A stretch of 13,693 nt of DNA from Leptolyngbya sp. SIO4C1 (GTDB lineage: Bacteria > Cyanobacteriota > Cyanobacteriia > Phormidesmidales > Phormidesmidaceae). The notes beneath the pieces were generated by a model. That model was given only the letters and a program-made list of their open reading frames with translations, made no database searches and was not told the origin of the DNA. Positions 5,394 through 11,981 of this stretch are shown here, in pieces (the stretch's first letter is position 1; every line of letters starts with the position of its first letter). A program made the position numbers and the translations under genes. The stretch lies in contig JAAHIA010000086.1 of assembly GCA_010671975.1 (NCBI GenBank), positions 1 to 13,693 on the forward strand, written 5' to 3'.

Positions 5394-6833
5394 TCACTGC
5401 AGGTTTGTGCGAAAGAGTGGCTGGCCATCCTGCATGGCTATCAGGTCTAAAAAGACGGGCCCAGTTGTAAAGATAGGTTGCGCAGCCACGGCTTTAATCT
5501 CTAGCGGCTCACCGTAGCTTTGTACATTTTCTAGAAATTCAATCACCGGTTCGCTGAGGCCGCCGGCTACGCGCGGCTCATCGAGGATAATGCCTTCTAA
5601 GCTAGCCTGAACCTGGGCGCTCAGCAGCAGCGTTTGCAGCTTCTCAACCAGCACTTCAGTACGCGGATAGGGGCGATCAACGCTAACGCTGGCAATGATT
5701 TCGCCAGGTTGAAAGACGACCCGATTGACTTTGGCCTGCAGGTTGATTTCGACACAGGGCTCATTGCCTTCCAAGACGCAGGGTTCGCCGACAATGTAGT
5801 TGCCAGAGGCGGCCACGCGCACGACGTAGGTTTGACCGTCAACAACCTGGTTGACGATGCGCTCGACCTCAGCTGGCGCAATGCGCAGAATTTGAACATC
5901 GGCTGCTGCATCTGGCAAAATCTTACGCAGCGCTAGGCGATTTGCTTCGCTCAGCAGCTGCTCAATTTCTTGCGTGGCTATGCTCACAGAATCCGGGCTG
6001 GTAATCAGCAGCGCTAGAGTCTCATTGCGGCTGACGGCAACGCTGCCGCTGCGCAGCTTGACGAATTCTGACTCCAGACGGCGAATTTCTTCTGCTAAAA
6101 AAATCTGCTGCGTCTCTAGGCTTTGTAGCGCTGCTTCGCGCTCGGCAATGTCGCGATCGCGCTCGGCTAGCTCCTGGTCGCGTTCAGCCAGCACCTGATC
6201 GCGCTCGGCTAGCTCTTGGTCGCGCTCGGCAATGTCGCGATCGCGTTCAGCAATGTCGCGATCGCGCTCGGCAATCTGGTTGCGAATGGCGGCCTGCCGC
6301 TGCAGCAGGGCCTCGCGATCTTGCTGTAGCCGCTCAATCTCGGTGCGCAGCTGCTCTGCCTGCTGCGAAATTACTGTCTGCCGCTGCAGCAAAGACTCAC
6401 GCTCCTGCTGTAGCCGCTCAATCTCGGTGCGCAAGTCGCCCGCTTGAAGATCGAGCGCGGCGATTACCTGCTTTAGCCCGGCTTCGGCTTCGCGCTTCTG
6501 TCGAGAGACCGTCTCTAATGCTGCCTCAGTATCCGCCTTTGCTGTCTGCGCTTCTGCTAGCGCCTGCCGTGCCTCCGCCAGGTTGGTTTGGATCTCCTCA
6601 AATTCAAACAGCCCTTTGCGCAGCTGCTCGCTAGCAATTAGCAGCAGCCCTAGCGTTGAAGCAGAAATGACGCTGCCAGTAAGCACGCTGACCACCGTGG
6701 CTGTCTGGCGCGGCCGCAAATTAAACAGCGACAGCCGCGCTTTGCCCACTCGCATCCCAATTCGGTCACCTACTGTCGCAATGACGCCGCCTAAAAATAA
6801 AATTGTCGCCACTAAGATTAAGCCGACGTCCAT
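5394..6833 (-). CDS. DUF3084 membrane-anchored coiled-coil protein, 479 aa
   Basis: A cyanobacterial protein family without an assigned biochemical role. Residues 4-22 and about 46-67 are two hydrophobic helices separated by RIGMRVGKARLSLFNLRPRQTA, a conserved DUF3084 signature. Residues about 75-260 form one long coiled coil. It contains a duplicated 28-residue segment (134-161 and 162-189, starting LRTEIERLQQ) and then about seven heptads of the form xAERDxx (187-235). The C-terminal 260-479 is a globular domain with VNQVVDGQTYVVRVAASGNY, CVLEGNEPCVEINLQAKVNRVVFQPGEII and RVAGGLSEPVIEFLENVQSYG. Two membrane helices plus a cytoplasmic rod suggest a tethering or envelope-organising protein (inference). 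It lies 73 bp downstream of ntcA on the same strand with a strong hairpin between them. The ATG at 6833 has no clear Shine-Dalgarno but begins exactly at the first helix. Confidence 0.9.
   Translation of the reverse strand: MDVGLILVATILFLGGVIATVGDRIGMRVGKARLSLFNLRPRQTATVVSVLTGSVISASTLGLLLIASEQLRKGLFEFEEIQTNLAEARQALAEAQTAKADTEAALETVSRQKREAEAGLKQVIAALDLQAGDLRTEIERLQQERESLLQRQTVISQQAEQLRTEIERLQQDREALLQRQAAIRNQIAERDRDIAERDRDIAERDQELAERDQVLAERDQELAERDRDIAEREAALQSLETQQIFLAEEIRRLESEFVKLRSGSVAVSRNETLALLITSPDSVSIATQEIEQLLSEANRLALRKILPDAAADVQILRIAPAEVERIVNQVVDGQTYVVRVAASGNYIVGEPCVLEGNEPCVEINLQAKVNRVVFQPGEIIASVSVDRPYPRTEVLVEKLQTLLLSAQVQASLEGIILDEPRVAGGLSEPVIEFLENVQSYGEPLEIKAVAAQPIFTTGPVFLDLIAMQDGQPLFRTNLQ
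6136..6282 (-). repeat. Seven tandem 21-bp units encoding coiled-coil heptads
   Basis: Seven consecutive 21-bp units (plus-strand starts 6136, 6157, 6178, 6199, 6220, 6241, 6262) each begin TCGCGYTCRGC. They encode heptads such as IAERDRD, LAERDQE and LAERDQV. Three unit junctions (6153, 6237, 6258) create an exact GCGATCGC. The repeat is in frame and lies wholly inside the DUF3084 coding sequence. Confidence 0.9.
6267..6434 (-). repeat. 84-bp in-frame duplication (28 residues, four heptads)
   Basis: Two adjacent units (6434-6351 and 6350-6267, read on the minus strand) both encode LRTEIERLQQ-RE-LLQRQ-I. They lie directly upstream of the 21-bp repeats, whose last unit they overlap at 6267-6282. 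Confidence 0.8.
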
Positions 6834-6858
6834 CCGCTACTCGACGCAGTTTACTCGG

Positions 6859-6895
6859 TGCAGTTGTACGTGCTGCCCACGTATAGGGTACTGCA
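6859..6895 (-). promoter_or_regulatory. Strong hairpin between ntcA and the DUF3084 gene
   Basis: TACGTG (6867-6872) and CACGTA (6878-6883) form a perfect inner stem around a 5-nt loop. TGCAGT (6859-6864) and ACTGCA (6890-6895) form a perfect outer stem. A wider dyad, GCAGTTTAC (6846-6854) with GTAAACTGC (6911-6919), encloses both and reaches the last ntcA codons. No U-tract follows on the minus strand, so a processing or attenuation element is likelier than a simple terminator. Confidence 0.5.
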
Positions 6896-6906
6896 TCCCG
6901 ATCGGA

Positions 6907-7578
6907 TTAGGTAAACTGCTGGCTGAGGCTGACCGGGTCGTGAACCGTAATTTTCTTCTTGTAGATAGAAATCATTCCCTCTTGACGCAAATCGCCCAGC
7001 AGCCGCGTTACCGTGACGCGAGTAGAGCCGATTGCTTCGGCGATAGCCTGATGCGAGAGCTTCAGGTCGACAGTGATGCCGTTAGGGCTCGGTACGCCAA
7101 AGTCGCGACAGAGAATTAGCAGAAAGCTGACCAGTCGAGAGCCCATATCTCGATGCGCCAGCGTTTCGATCATCATTTCTGTCTGCAAGATACGAGAGGA
7201 GAGACCGCGCAGCATCATCATCGAGAGCTCGGGATGATCTTCTAGCGCTGGCTCAACCTGGTCGATGGGGATCGACAGCAGCTCGACCGGCGTAAAGGCC
7301 ACCGCATGATAGAAGCGGTCGGAGCGATGACCAGTAATCAGCGACAGGACGCCAAAGACGCTATTTTCTCGCAGCAGGGCCACCGTAATTTCTTCGCCAG
7401 CTTCATACACGCGCGACAGCTTCACTGCTCCTTTTAACAAAAAGTAAACGCGCTCAGCAGGGTCCCCTGGAAAGAAGATAGTTTTGCCACGCTCATAAGT
7501 TTCGACGACGGGCGGAAATGCGCCACCTGAGATTTGGCGGAGCAGATCGGCAAGCGGTTTGTCTTGGGTTACAACCAT
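6907..7578 (-). CDS. ntcA: NtcA, global nitrogen-control transcription factor (CRP/FNR family)
   Basis: NtcA is the cyanobacterial nitrogen regulator. It binds 2-oxoglutarate, works with PipX, and activates nitrogen-assimilation genes through GTA-N8-TAC sites. The 223-residue length matches the family (about 222-225). Residues about 20-115 form the cNMP-type effector domain (FPPVVETYERGKTIFFPGDPAERVYFLLKG, VALLRENSVFGVLSLI). A long dimer helix follows (LRGLSSRILQTEMMIETLAHRDMGSR). The helix-turn-helix is at about 172-197 (LKLSHQAIAEAIGSTRVTVTRLL), with Arg187 in the recognition helix, and the protein ends in a typical wing (GMISIYKKKITVHDP). The ATG at 7578 gives the canonical MVVTQDKPLADLLRQISG-type start, although no Shine-Dalgarno is visible. 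A perfect NtcA box lies 150 bp upstream, as expected for autoregulation. Confidence 0.97.
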   Translation of the reverse strand: MVVTQDKPLADLLRQISGGAFPPVVETYERGKTIFFPGDPAERVYFLLKGAVKLSRVYEAGEEITVALLRENSVFGVLSLITGHRSDRFYHAVAFTPVELLSIPIDQVEPALEDHPELSMMMLRGLSSRILQTEMMIETLAHRDMGSRLVSFLLILCRDFGVPSPNGITVDLKLSHQAIAEAIGSTRVTVTRLLGDLRQEGMISIYKKKITVHDPVSLSQQFT

Positions 7579-7699
7579 ACTGATGACGGGAGGGCAGAAC
7601 AGCGCTGGGGCAGAAGCTTAACGCAGCTGGGTAGATTCTAATCGATACAGAATTATTAAAGGCCTTTCAATAAATGCGATGAGTCCTTGACTTTAAATC

Positions 7700-7741
7700 A
7701 CTAAAACTCAAGTGAGAGGGGCGTTTTGTATTCAGTGATAC
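7700..7741 (-). promoter_or_regulatory. NtcA box in the ntcA promoter
   Basis: GTATTCAGTGATAC (7728-7741) is an exact GTA-N8-TAC NtcA site. Read on the minus strand it is followed after 22 nt by TTTAGT (7705-7700), a weak but correctly placed -10. This matches class II NtcA-activated promoters, where the box replaces the -35. The predicted start is near 7693, leaving a leader of about 115 nt. On the plus strand no -10 is equally well placed. Confidence 0.7.
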
Positions 7742-7747
7742 TCAATT

Positions 7748-7894
7748 ATGGCAGAAATTGTAAATGGCAATATTTTTCCCGATCTTACTGACCTTTCTTG
7801 CCTAATTGCGCAGGCTAGCGCTGAAGATCTTGGGCCTAGCGCTATCTATGGCGACCGGTTTTTCAGTATGCTCCTATGTGCGCTTAACAAGTAG
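7748..7894 (+). CDS. Possible small protein (48 aa) directly upstream of fabI
   Basis: An ORF from ATG (7748) to TAG (7892-7894) encodes a 48-residue peptide. It begins MAEIVNGNIFPDLTDLSCLI and ends in RFFSMLLCALNK. It stops 5 bp before the fabI ATG, a spacing typical of a translationally coupled operon partner. Against it, no Shine-Dalgarno is visible, the ATG lies only 7 bp beyond the NtcA box, and I recognise no family. It may instead be leader sequence of fabI that happens to be open. Confidence that it is translated is low. Confidence 0.25.
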   Translation: MAEIVNGNIFPDLTDLSCLIAQASAEDLGPSAIYGDRFFSMLLCALNK

Positions 7895-7899
7895 AGATC

Positions 7900-8676
7900 A
7901 TGCTAGACCTGACAGGAAAAAACGCCTTAGTAACCGGCATTGCTAATAACCGCTCGATTGCCTGGGGCATCGCGCAGCAGCTGCATGCGGCCGGTGCTGA
8001 CTTAGGCATTACCTATCTACCAGACGATCGCGGTCGAATGGAGGGCAAGGTGCGCGACCTGACTGCGCCTTTGAACCCAAGCCTGTTTTTGCCTTGCAAC
8101 GTGCAAGACGATCAGCAGGTGGCCGCAACCTTTGAGGCCATCCAGCAGAAATGGGGACGGCTCGATATTTTGATTCACTGTCTGGCCTTTGCTAACCGCG
8201 ATGACCTCACTGGCGACTTTAGCAATACCTCCCGTCAGGGATTTCAAACAGCGCTCGATATCAGCGCCTATTCGCTGCTGCAGCTGGCAAACGGTGCCAA
8301 AGCGCTGATGAGCGAAGGTGGCAGCATTGTGACGCTAACCTACCTCGGGGGTGTGCGGGTTGTGCCCAACTACAACGTCATGGGGATCGCTAAGGCCGCG
8401 CTGGAAATGAACGTGCGCTATCTCGCAGCAGAGCTAGGGCCGCAGCAGATTCGAGTGAATGGCATTTCTGCTGGACCGATTCGTACGCTGGCTTCGTCGG
8501 CCGTTGGTGGCATCCTCGATATGATTCACCACGTGGAAGAAGCGGCCCCGCTGCGGCGCACTGTGACGCAGACAGAGGTGGGTAATGCAGCGGCGTTTTT
8601 GAGCAGCGATTTGGCTAGCGGCGTGACGGGGCAGATTTTGTACGTGGATTCGGGCTACGAGGTGATGGGGATGTAG
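7900..8676 (+). CDS. fabI: Enoyl-[acyl-carrier-protein] reductase (NADH), FabI
   Basis: FabI catalyses the last reduction in each cycle of type II fatty-acid elongation, converting trans-2-enoyl-ACP to acyl-ACP in the cytoplasm. The 258 residues match the usual length. The protein begins MLDLTGKNALVTGIANNRSIAWGIA, the FabI-specific nucleotide-binding motif. The catalytic set is visible: Tyr148 in LTYLGG, Tyr158 and Lys165 in YNVMGIAKAALE, the Y-x6-K spacing that separates FabI from ordinary SDRs. NVRYLAAELGPQQIRVNGISAGPIRTLAS and the C-terminal GQILYVDSGYEVMGM are also typical. The ATG at 7900 is supported by the N-terminal motif, while the ribosome site (TAGAG) is weak. The gene is convergent with the GH3 gene, with 33 bp between stops. 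Its fatty-acid products are also the substrates of FAAL enzymes such as the one at 12910, though the two genes are not adjacent. Confidence 0.97.
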   Translation: MLDLTGKNALVTGIANNRSIAWGIAQQLHAAGADLGITYLPDDRGRMEGKVRDLTAPLNPSLFLPCNVQDDQQVAATFEAIQQKWGRLDILIHCLAFANRDDLTGDFSNTSRQGFQTALDISAYSLLQLANGAKALMSEGGSIVTLTYLGGVRVVPNYNVMGIAKAALEMNVRYLAAELGPQQIRVNGISAGPIRTLASSAVGGILDMIHHVEEAAPLRRTVTQTEVGNAAAFLSSDLASGVTGQILYVDSGYEVMGM

Positions 8677-8709
8677 GGTGAGGGATGTGGGGAGATGAAG
8701 GGTAAAGCA

Positions 8710-10344
8710 TTAGTCGGTGAAGCTGGTGTTGAGGGGAGCAGGGGCTGAAGAGGTAAGGAGCGATCGCAGGATTTGTGCCTGGGCGGCTGGCATTTGGCCG
8801 TAGCTGAATCGGCAGGGAATTGAGCTGGGCAGCTTTTGGCTGAGCTGCTCGAAGGCATAGGGGCTGCCATAGACGACGAGAGCCTGCAGGTGGTCGGCGG
8901 CTAGCAGCGTGGTGAGGTAGTCTACGGCTAGCTGGGTTAGGCTGGCGCTGCTGCGAAAGGGATTGCCGCGAATAAACAGCTGCAGCAGCGTGGGGCAGTT
9001 GGCTGAGATGGCTTGGCTGGGCCAGCGGCTGTCAACTAGGCACAGCTCATAGCCTTGCTGGGTGGGCTGCGTCAGGGCGGGGGCGGTGCGCGGCAGGTAG
9101 CGGCAGCCGATAAGGTCGTCAACTAGGATCAGGTTGCGCTTGGGACCGGCGACTGGCCGGAGCGGGTCGCCCTGCTGCCGCTGAGCGGTGCTGAGCAGCT
9201 GTTGCTGCAGCTGTTGGGCAGCGGGCTGGGCAATCTGGTTAAGCTCGACGGGAATCGGGTGGGACTGCTCCCAGGCGTGGCAAGAGGGGGCGCTATCCAC
9301 CGAGCCGGTTTTGTACTTAGCGCGCCAGATGCGCTCAACGCTGGTGCGAATCTGAGCTTGGCTGAGCCGCCCGACCCGCACTGCTTCGCAGAGGGCTTCA
9401 ATCGTACCGACAGGATCGGCCGGCATCAGGAGAATATCAGCACCGGCGGCGACGGCCAGCACAGCCGCTTCGTAGGGACCGTACTGCTGCGCGATCGCGC
9501 CCATCACCAGCGCATCGGTGACAATCAGACCGTCAAAGCCTAAATCTTGGCGCAGTAGCCCCGTCAGCGTGGCTTTTGAGAGCGTCGCCGGATACTGCGA
9601 ATCGAGCTGCGGCAGCAGCAGGTGCGCGGTCATGACGCTATCGACGCCGGCCGCGATCGCAGCTTTAAAGGGCGCTAGCTCTAGCTGCTGCAGTCGCTCA
9701 AACGAATGGGGCACCACCGGCAGGCTGAGGTGCGAGTCTACTGCCGTATCGCCATGGCCCGGAAAATGCTTGGCCGTGGTCAGCACCGGCAGCGCCTGGG
9801 CGCCGCGAATATAGGCGGTGCTGAGCTGGCTGACGCACTCGGCCCGATCGCCGAAGGCGCGAACGTTAATGACGGGATTGACCGGATTGTTGTTGACATC
9901 GACGACCGGCGCTAGCAGCCAGTTAAGCCCGATGGCCATCGCTTCTTGCGCCGTGTAGCGACCCATCTGCTCAGCGTAGTCGAGCGCCTGAGCCAAGTCG
10001 GTCTGGGCAATCTCAGCCAGCGCCATCGGCGGCGGAAACCAGGTGGCGCCGCTGAAGCGCTGTCCCACGCCTTCTTCGACATCGGCGGCAATCAGCAGAG
10101 GGTATTTGGCCCAGCTCTGCAGCTGCTGCGATCGCAGGCCAACTTCAGCCGCGCTGCCGCCAAGCAAAATCACGCCGCCCATGCCCAGCTCGCCTAGCCA
10201 GTGCTGCAGATCGGTCTGAGTCGCTTCCCACTGCGGATATTCAATCTCATGATCAAAGAGATGACCAGTAGTGCGCACCGCGATCAGCTGCGCCACTAGC
10301 TCGGCCAGGCTGAGCTGCTCAAGATCTGGTAGAAAGGGCTGCAC
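8710..10344 (-). CDS. Glycoside hydrolase family 3, NagZ-like beta-N-acetylhexosaminidase, 544 aa
   Basis: Probably removes N-acetylglucosamine (or glucose) from short glycans, for example muropeptides in cell-wall recycling. Residues about 10-345 form the GH3 TIM barrel. ADVEEGVGQRF begins the substrate pocket. KHFPGHGDT (192-200) followed by DSH (203-205) is the loop carrying the Asp-His acid/base dyad that marks NagZ-type enzymes. IVTDALVMGAI holds the nucleophile Asp277. Residues about 350-544 add a second alpha/beta domain, making it longer than the about 340-residue one-domain NagZ of E. coli and closer to two-domain Gram-positive enzymes. No signal peptide is seen, so it is likely cytoplasmic. 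It starts 3 bp after the rbfA stop, so it belongs to that operon. Distinguishing NagZ from beta-glucosidase rests on the DSH motif. Confidence 0.88.
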   Translation of the reverse strand: MQPFLPDLEQLSLAELVAQLIAVRTTGHLFDHEIEYPQWEATQTDLQHWLGELGMGGVILLGGSAAEVGLRSQQLQSWAKYPLLIAADVEEGVGQRFSGATWFPPPMALAEIAQTDLAQALDYAEQMGRYTAQEAMAIGLNWLLAPVVDVNNNPVNPVINVRAFGDRAECVSQLSTAYIRGAQALPVLTTAKHFPGHGDTAVDSHLSLPVVPHSFERLQQLELAPFKAAIAAGVDSVMTAHLLLPQLDSQYPATLSKATLTGLLRQDLGFDGLIVTDALVMGAIAQQYGPYEAAVLAVAAGADILLMPADPVGTIEALCEAVRVGRLSQAQIRTSVERIWRAKYKTGSVDSAPSCHAWEQSHPIPVELNQIAQPAAQQLQQQLLSTAQRQQGDPLRPVAGPKRNLILVDDLIGCRYLPRTAPALTQPTQQGYELCLVDSRWPSQAISANCPTLLQLFIRGNPFRSSASLTQLAVDYLTTLLAADHLQALVVYGSPYAFEQLSQKLPSSIPCRFSYGQMPAAQAQILRSLLTSSAPAPLNTSFTD

Positions 10345-10347
10345 GCG

Positions 10348-10743
10348 CTAGGCTTCAGGACTAGCGTCGTCGTCGCTGGTCTCGGCAGACTTTTCTTGCG
10401 AAATCTGGTTGATCAACGATAGGACACGGCTGCCGCGCTCAAACGAGCGATCTTCTTTGAAAACTATCTCTGGCGTGCGCCGGAGCCGCATCCGACGACC
10501 GAGCTCACCGCGCACATAGCCGGTTGCCGCCTTTAGCCCAGCCATTGTCTCGGCCCGGGCCTCTTCGGTGCCATAGATGCTGACGAAGATTTTGGCGTGC
10601 TGCAGGTCGCCTGAAACGTCTACGTCGGTGACGCTAACCATGCCGGCCCCGACCCGATCGTCTTTGATGCCGTGCAGCAGCAGCTGGCTGACTTCCCGCT
10701 TAATTGAGGAAGACACGCGCTCTACTCTTCGACTGGTTGCCAT
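10348..10743 (-). CDS. rbfA: Ribosome-binding factor A (RbfA)
   Basis: RbfA binds the 30S subunit and helps mature the 5' end of 16S rRNA; it also aids growth in the cold. The 131-residue protein has the KH-like fold order of the family: an N-terminal basic helix (TSRRVERVSSSIKREVSQLLLHGIKD), then VSVTDVDVSGDLQHAKIFVSIYG, a central helix (AGLKAATGYVRGELGRRMRLRRTPEIVF) and DRSFERGSRVLSLINQI. The tail is acidic and probably disordered (SAETSDDDASPEA). The ATG at 10743 is supported by AGGAGA about 7 nt upstream. The gene is the middle member of a tight three-gene minus-strand unit. Confidence 0.95.
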   Translation of the reverse strand: MATSRRVERVSSSIKREVSQLLLHGIKDDRVGAGMVSVTDVDVSGDLQHAKIFVSIYGTEEARAETMAGLKAATGYVRGELGRRMRLRRTPEIVFKEDRSFERGSRVLSLINQISQEKSAETSDDDASPEA

Positions 10744-10766
10744 TGTCTTGTCTCCTAGTGAAGCGG

Positions 10767-10964
10767 TTAGCTTAGCCCTAGCATGGCGCGCAGGGTAAAG
10801 CTCAGAAATAAAAAGCCTGCGATCACGCTGCCGATCAGCGCTACGGCCGTCGTCGGACGCTTTAGCAGCGGCAGCAGTGGCTGCAGCGCATTGTACAAAA
10901 CGCCAAGGGTAAAAGAAATGAAATAGCGAGGATATCGAGAAACGTTTCTAAAAAAATCTTCCAT
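10767..10964 (-). CDS. Ycf33/DUF751 family small membrane protein, 65 aa
   Basis: A short protein with two predicted membrane helices (about 14-35 and 40-62) joined by LLKRPTT. The N-terminus MEDFFRNVSRYPRYFISFTLGVLYN and the C-terminus FLFLSFTLRAMLGL match DUF751, the family that includes the plastid-encoded Ycf33. Its function is unknown, and a thylakoid or plasma-membrane location is inferred. It is the first gene of the minus-strand unit, 23 bp before rbfA. The spacer contains the rbfA ribosome-binding site. Confidence 0.88.
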   Translation of the reverse strand: MEDFFRNVSRYPRYFISFTLGVLYNALQPLLPLLKRPTTAVALIGSVIAGFLFLSFTLRAMLGLS

Positions 10965-11078
10965 TTGAAATTGCTCAACGATAGCCGTTACCGGGCGGTC
11001 AATTCATCGCCTTAGCATGTCAGTATTATCCTATCGCAGGAATCCCGCTCGCTCGTTCACATTAAGATTGCTTAAGTA
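10965..11078. other. Divergent promoter region between ycf33-like and dam-like genes
   Basis: 114 bp separate two divergently transcribed genes. GATAAT on the minus strand (11031-11026) could serve as a -10 for the ycf33-rbfA-GH3 unit, but no good -35 accompanies it. CTTAAG just before the methylase ATG pairs imperfectly with TTAAG 11 bp earlier. No ORF or RNA gene is supported. Confidence 0.3.
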
Positions 11079-11936
11079 ATGCGGTGTCCCCCTTCTCAGG
11101 TTCCCAGGCCCTTTCTGAAATGGGCCGGTGGCAAGCGACAGCTGCTGCCAGAGCTGCTCAAATACGTGCCAAGCTGTGCGCCGGGTCGCAAGTACTATGA
11201 GCCCTTTATTGGCGGCGGGGCGCTGCTGCTCACGCTGCTGCCACAGCGGGCCGTCATCGGCGACAGCAACGCTGAGCTGATCAACTGCTACCAGGTGGTG
11301 CGAGACTCGCTCGGCGAGCTGATTGAAGCGCTGCGCCAGCACCGCAATGACGCTGACTACTTTTACCAAATCCGCGCTTGGGATCGGCAGGCCGACTATG
11401 CTTTGAGGACACCGGTCCAGCGCGCCGCGCGCATCATCTATCTGAATAAAACCTGCTACAACGGGCTGTTTAGAGTCAATTCCAAGGGGCAGTTCAATGC
11501 GCCGTTTGGTCGCTATAAGCGGCCGAATATCCTCGATGAAGCAGCTTTGAGCGCCGTTAGCAACTATCTTCAGCGGACTGAGGTCGATATCTTTAAAGCA
11601 GATTTTGCAGACAGTGTGAGCACCGCTGCTCAAGGAGATTTCGTCTACTTTGATCCCCCCTACGACCCGGTTTCTGAGACAGCTTCATTTACCAGCTATG
11701 ACCGCAGCGGCTTCGACCGCAGCCAGCAGCAACGCCTCAAGGAGGTGGTCGATGAGCTCACGGCTAGGGGCGCTCAGGTTTTGGTGAGCAACGCCTATAC
11801 CGACTTCATTCGCGATCTCTACCAGGGCTATCCCTGCCTTCGAGTGAGCGCCACTAGGGCGATTAATTCTAACGCGCTGAAGCGAGGCAAAGTAGACGAA
11901 ATTTTGATTATGAACTATTCAGCTCGCAAGCGCTGA
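11079..11936 (+). CDS. Dam-family (D12 class) N6-adenine DNA methyltransferase, likely GATC-specific
   Basis: Transfers a methyl group from S-adenosylmethionine to adenine N6, probably in GATC. The 285 residues match Dam-type enzymes (about 270-285). RPFLKWAGGKRQLLPEL is the N-terminal signature. YYEPFIGGGALLL (Glu41, G45-G47) binds the cofactor. IIYLNKTCYNGLFRVNSKGQFNAPFGRY is the conserved Dam target-domain region, and FDPPYDPVS (DPPY at 192-195) is catalytic motif IV. The C-terminal motif is NSNALKRGKVDEILIMNY. The ATG at 11079 is forced, because a stop lies two codons upstream and no other start precedes RPFLKWAGG. No Shine-Dalgarno is visible. There is no restriction gene beside it, so it is an orphan methylase. 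GATC is the centre of the HIP1 octamer abundant in this DNA, so the two are probably functionally connected. Confidence 0.92.
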   Translation: MRCPPSQVPRPFLKWAGGKRQLLPELLKYVPSCAPGRKYYEPFIGGGALLLTLLPQRAVIGDSNAELINCYQVVRDSLGELIEALRQHRNDADYFYQIRAWDRQADYALRTPVQRAARIIYLNKTCYNGLFRVNSKGQFNAPFGRYKRPNILDEAALSAVSNYLQRTEVDIFKADFADSVSTAAQGDFVYFDPPYDPVSETASFTSYDRSGFDRSQQQRLKEVVDELTARGAQVLVSNAYTDFIRDLYQGYPCLRVSATRAINSNALKRGKVDEILIMNYSARKR

Positions 11937-11981
11937 CTGAGAGGCCATATATGCGCATTCGCTATCGTCTGTTTCTAGGCT

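Noticed and set aside
6136..6282. Regular 21-bp repeats considered as a CRISPR array or intergenic repeat
   Set aside because: There are no spacers between units, and the repeats are in frame and encode coiled-coil heptads.
6583..7119. 178-codon plus-strand ORF
   Set aside because: It is antisense to the certain ntcA and DUF3084 genes, Ser/Arg-rich as expected from a shadow frame, with no recognisable domain.
9202..9543. Plus-strand ORFs across the GH3 gene (also 9518-9814, 9706-9915 and 9946-10197)
   Set aside because: They are shadow frames of a GC-rich gene whose minus-strand frame carries the GH3 catalytic motifs.
11031..11633. 200-codon minus-strand ORF
   Set aside because: It is antisense to the Dam-like methylase, whose catalytic motifs prove the plus frame.
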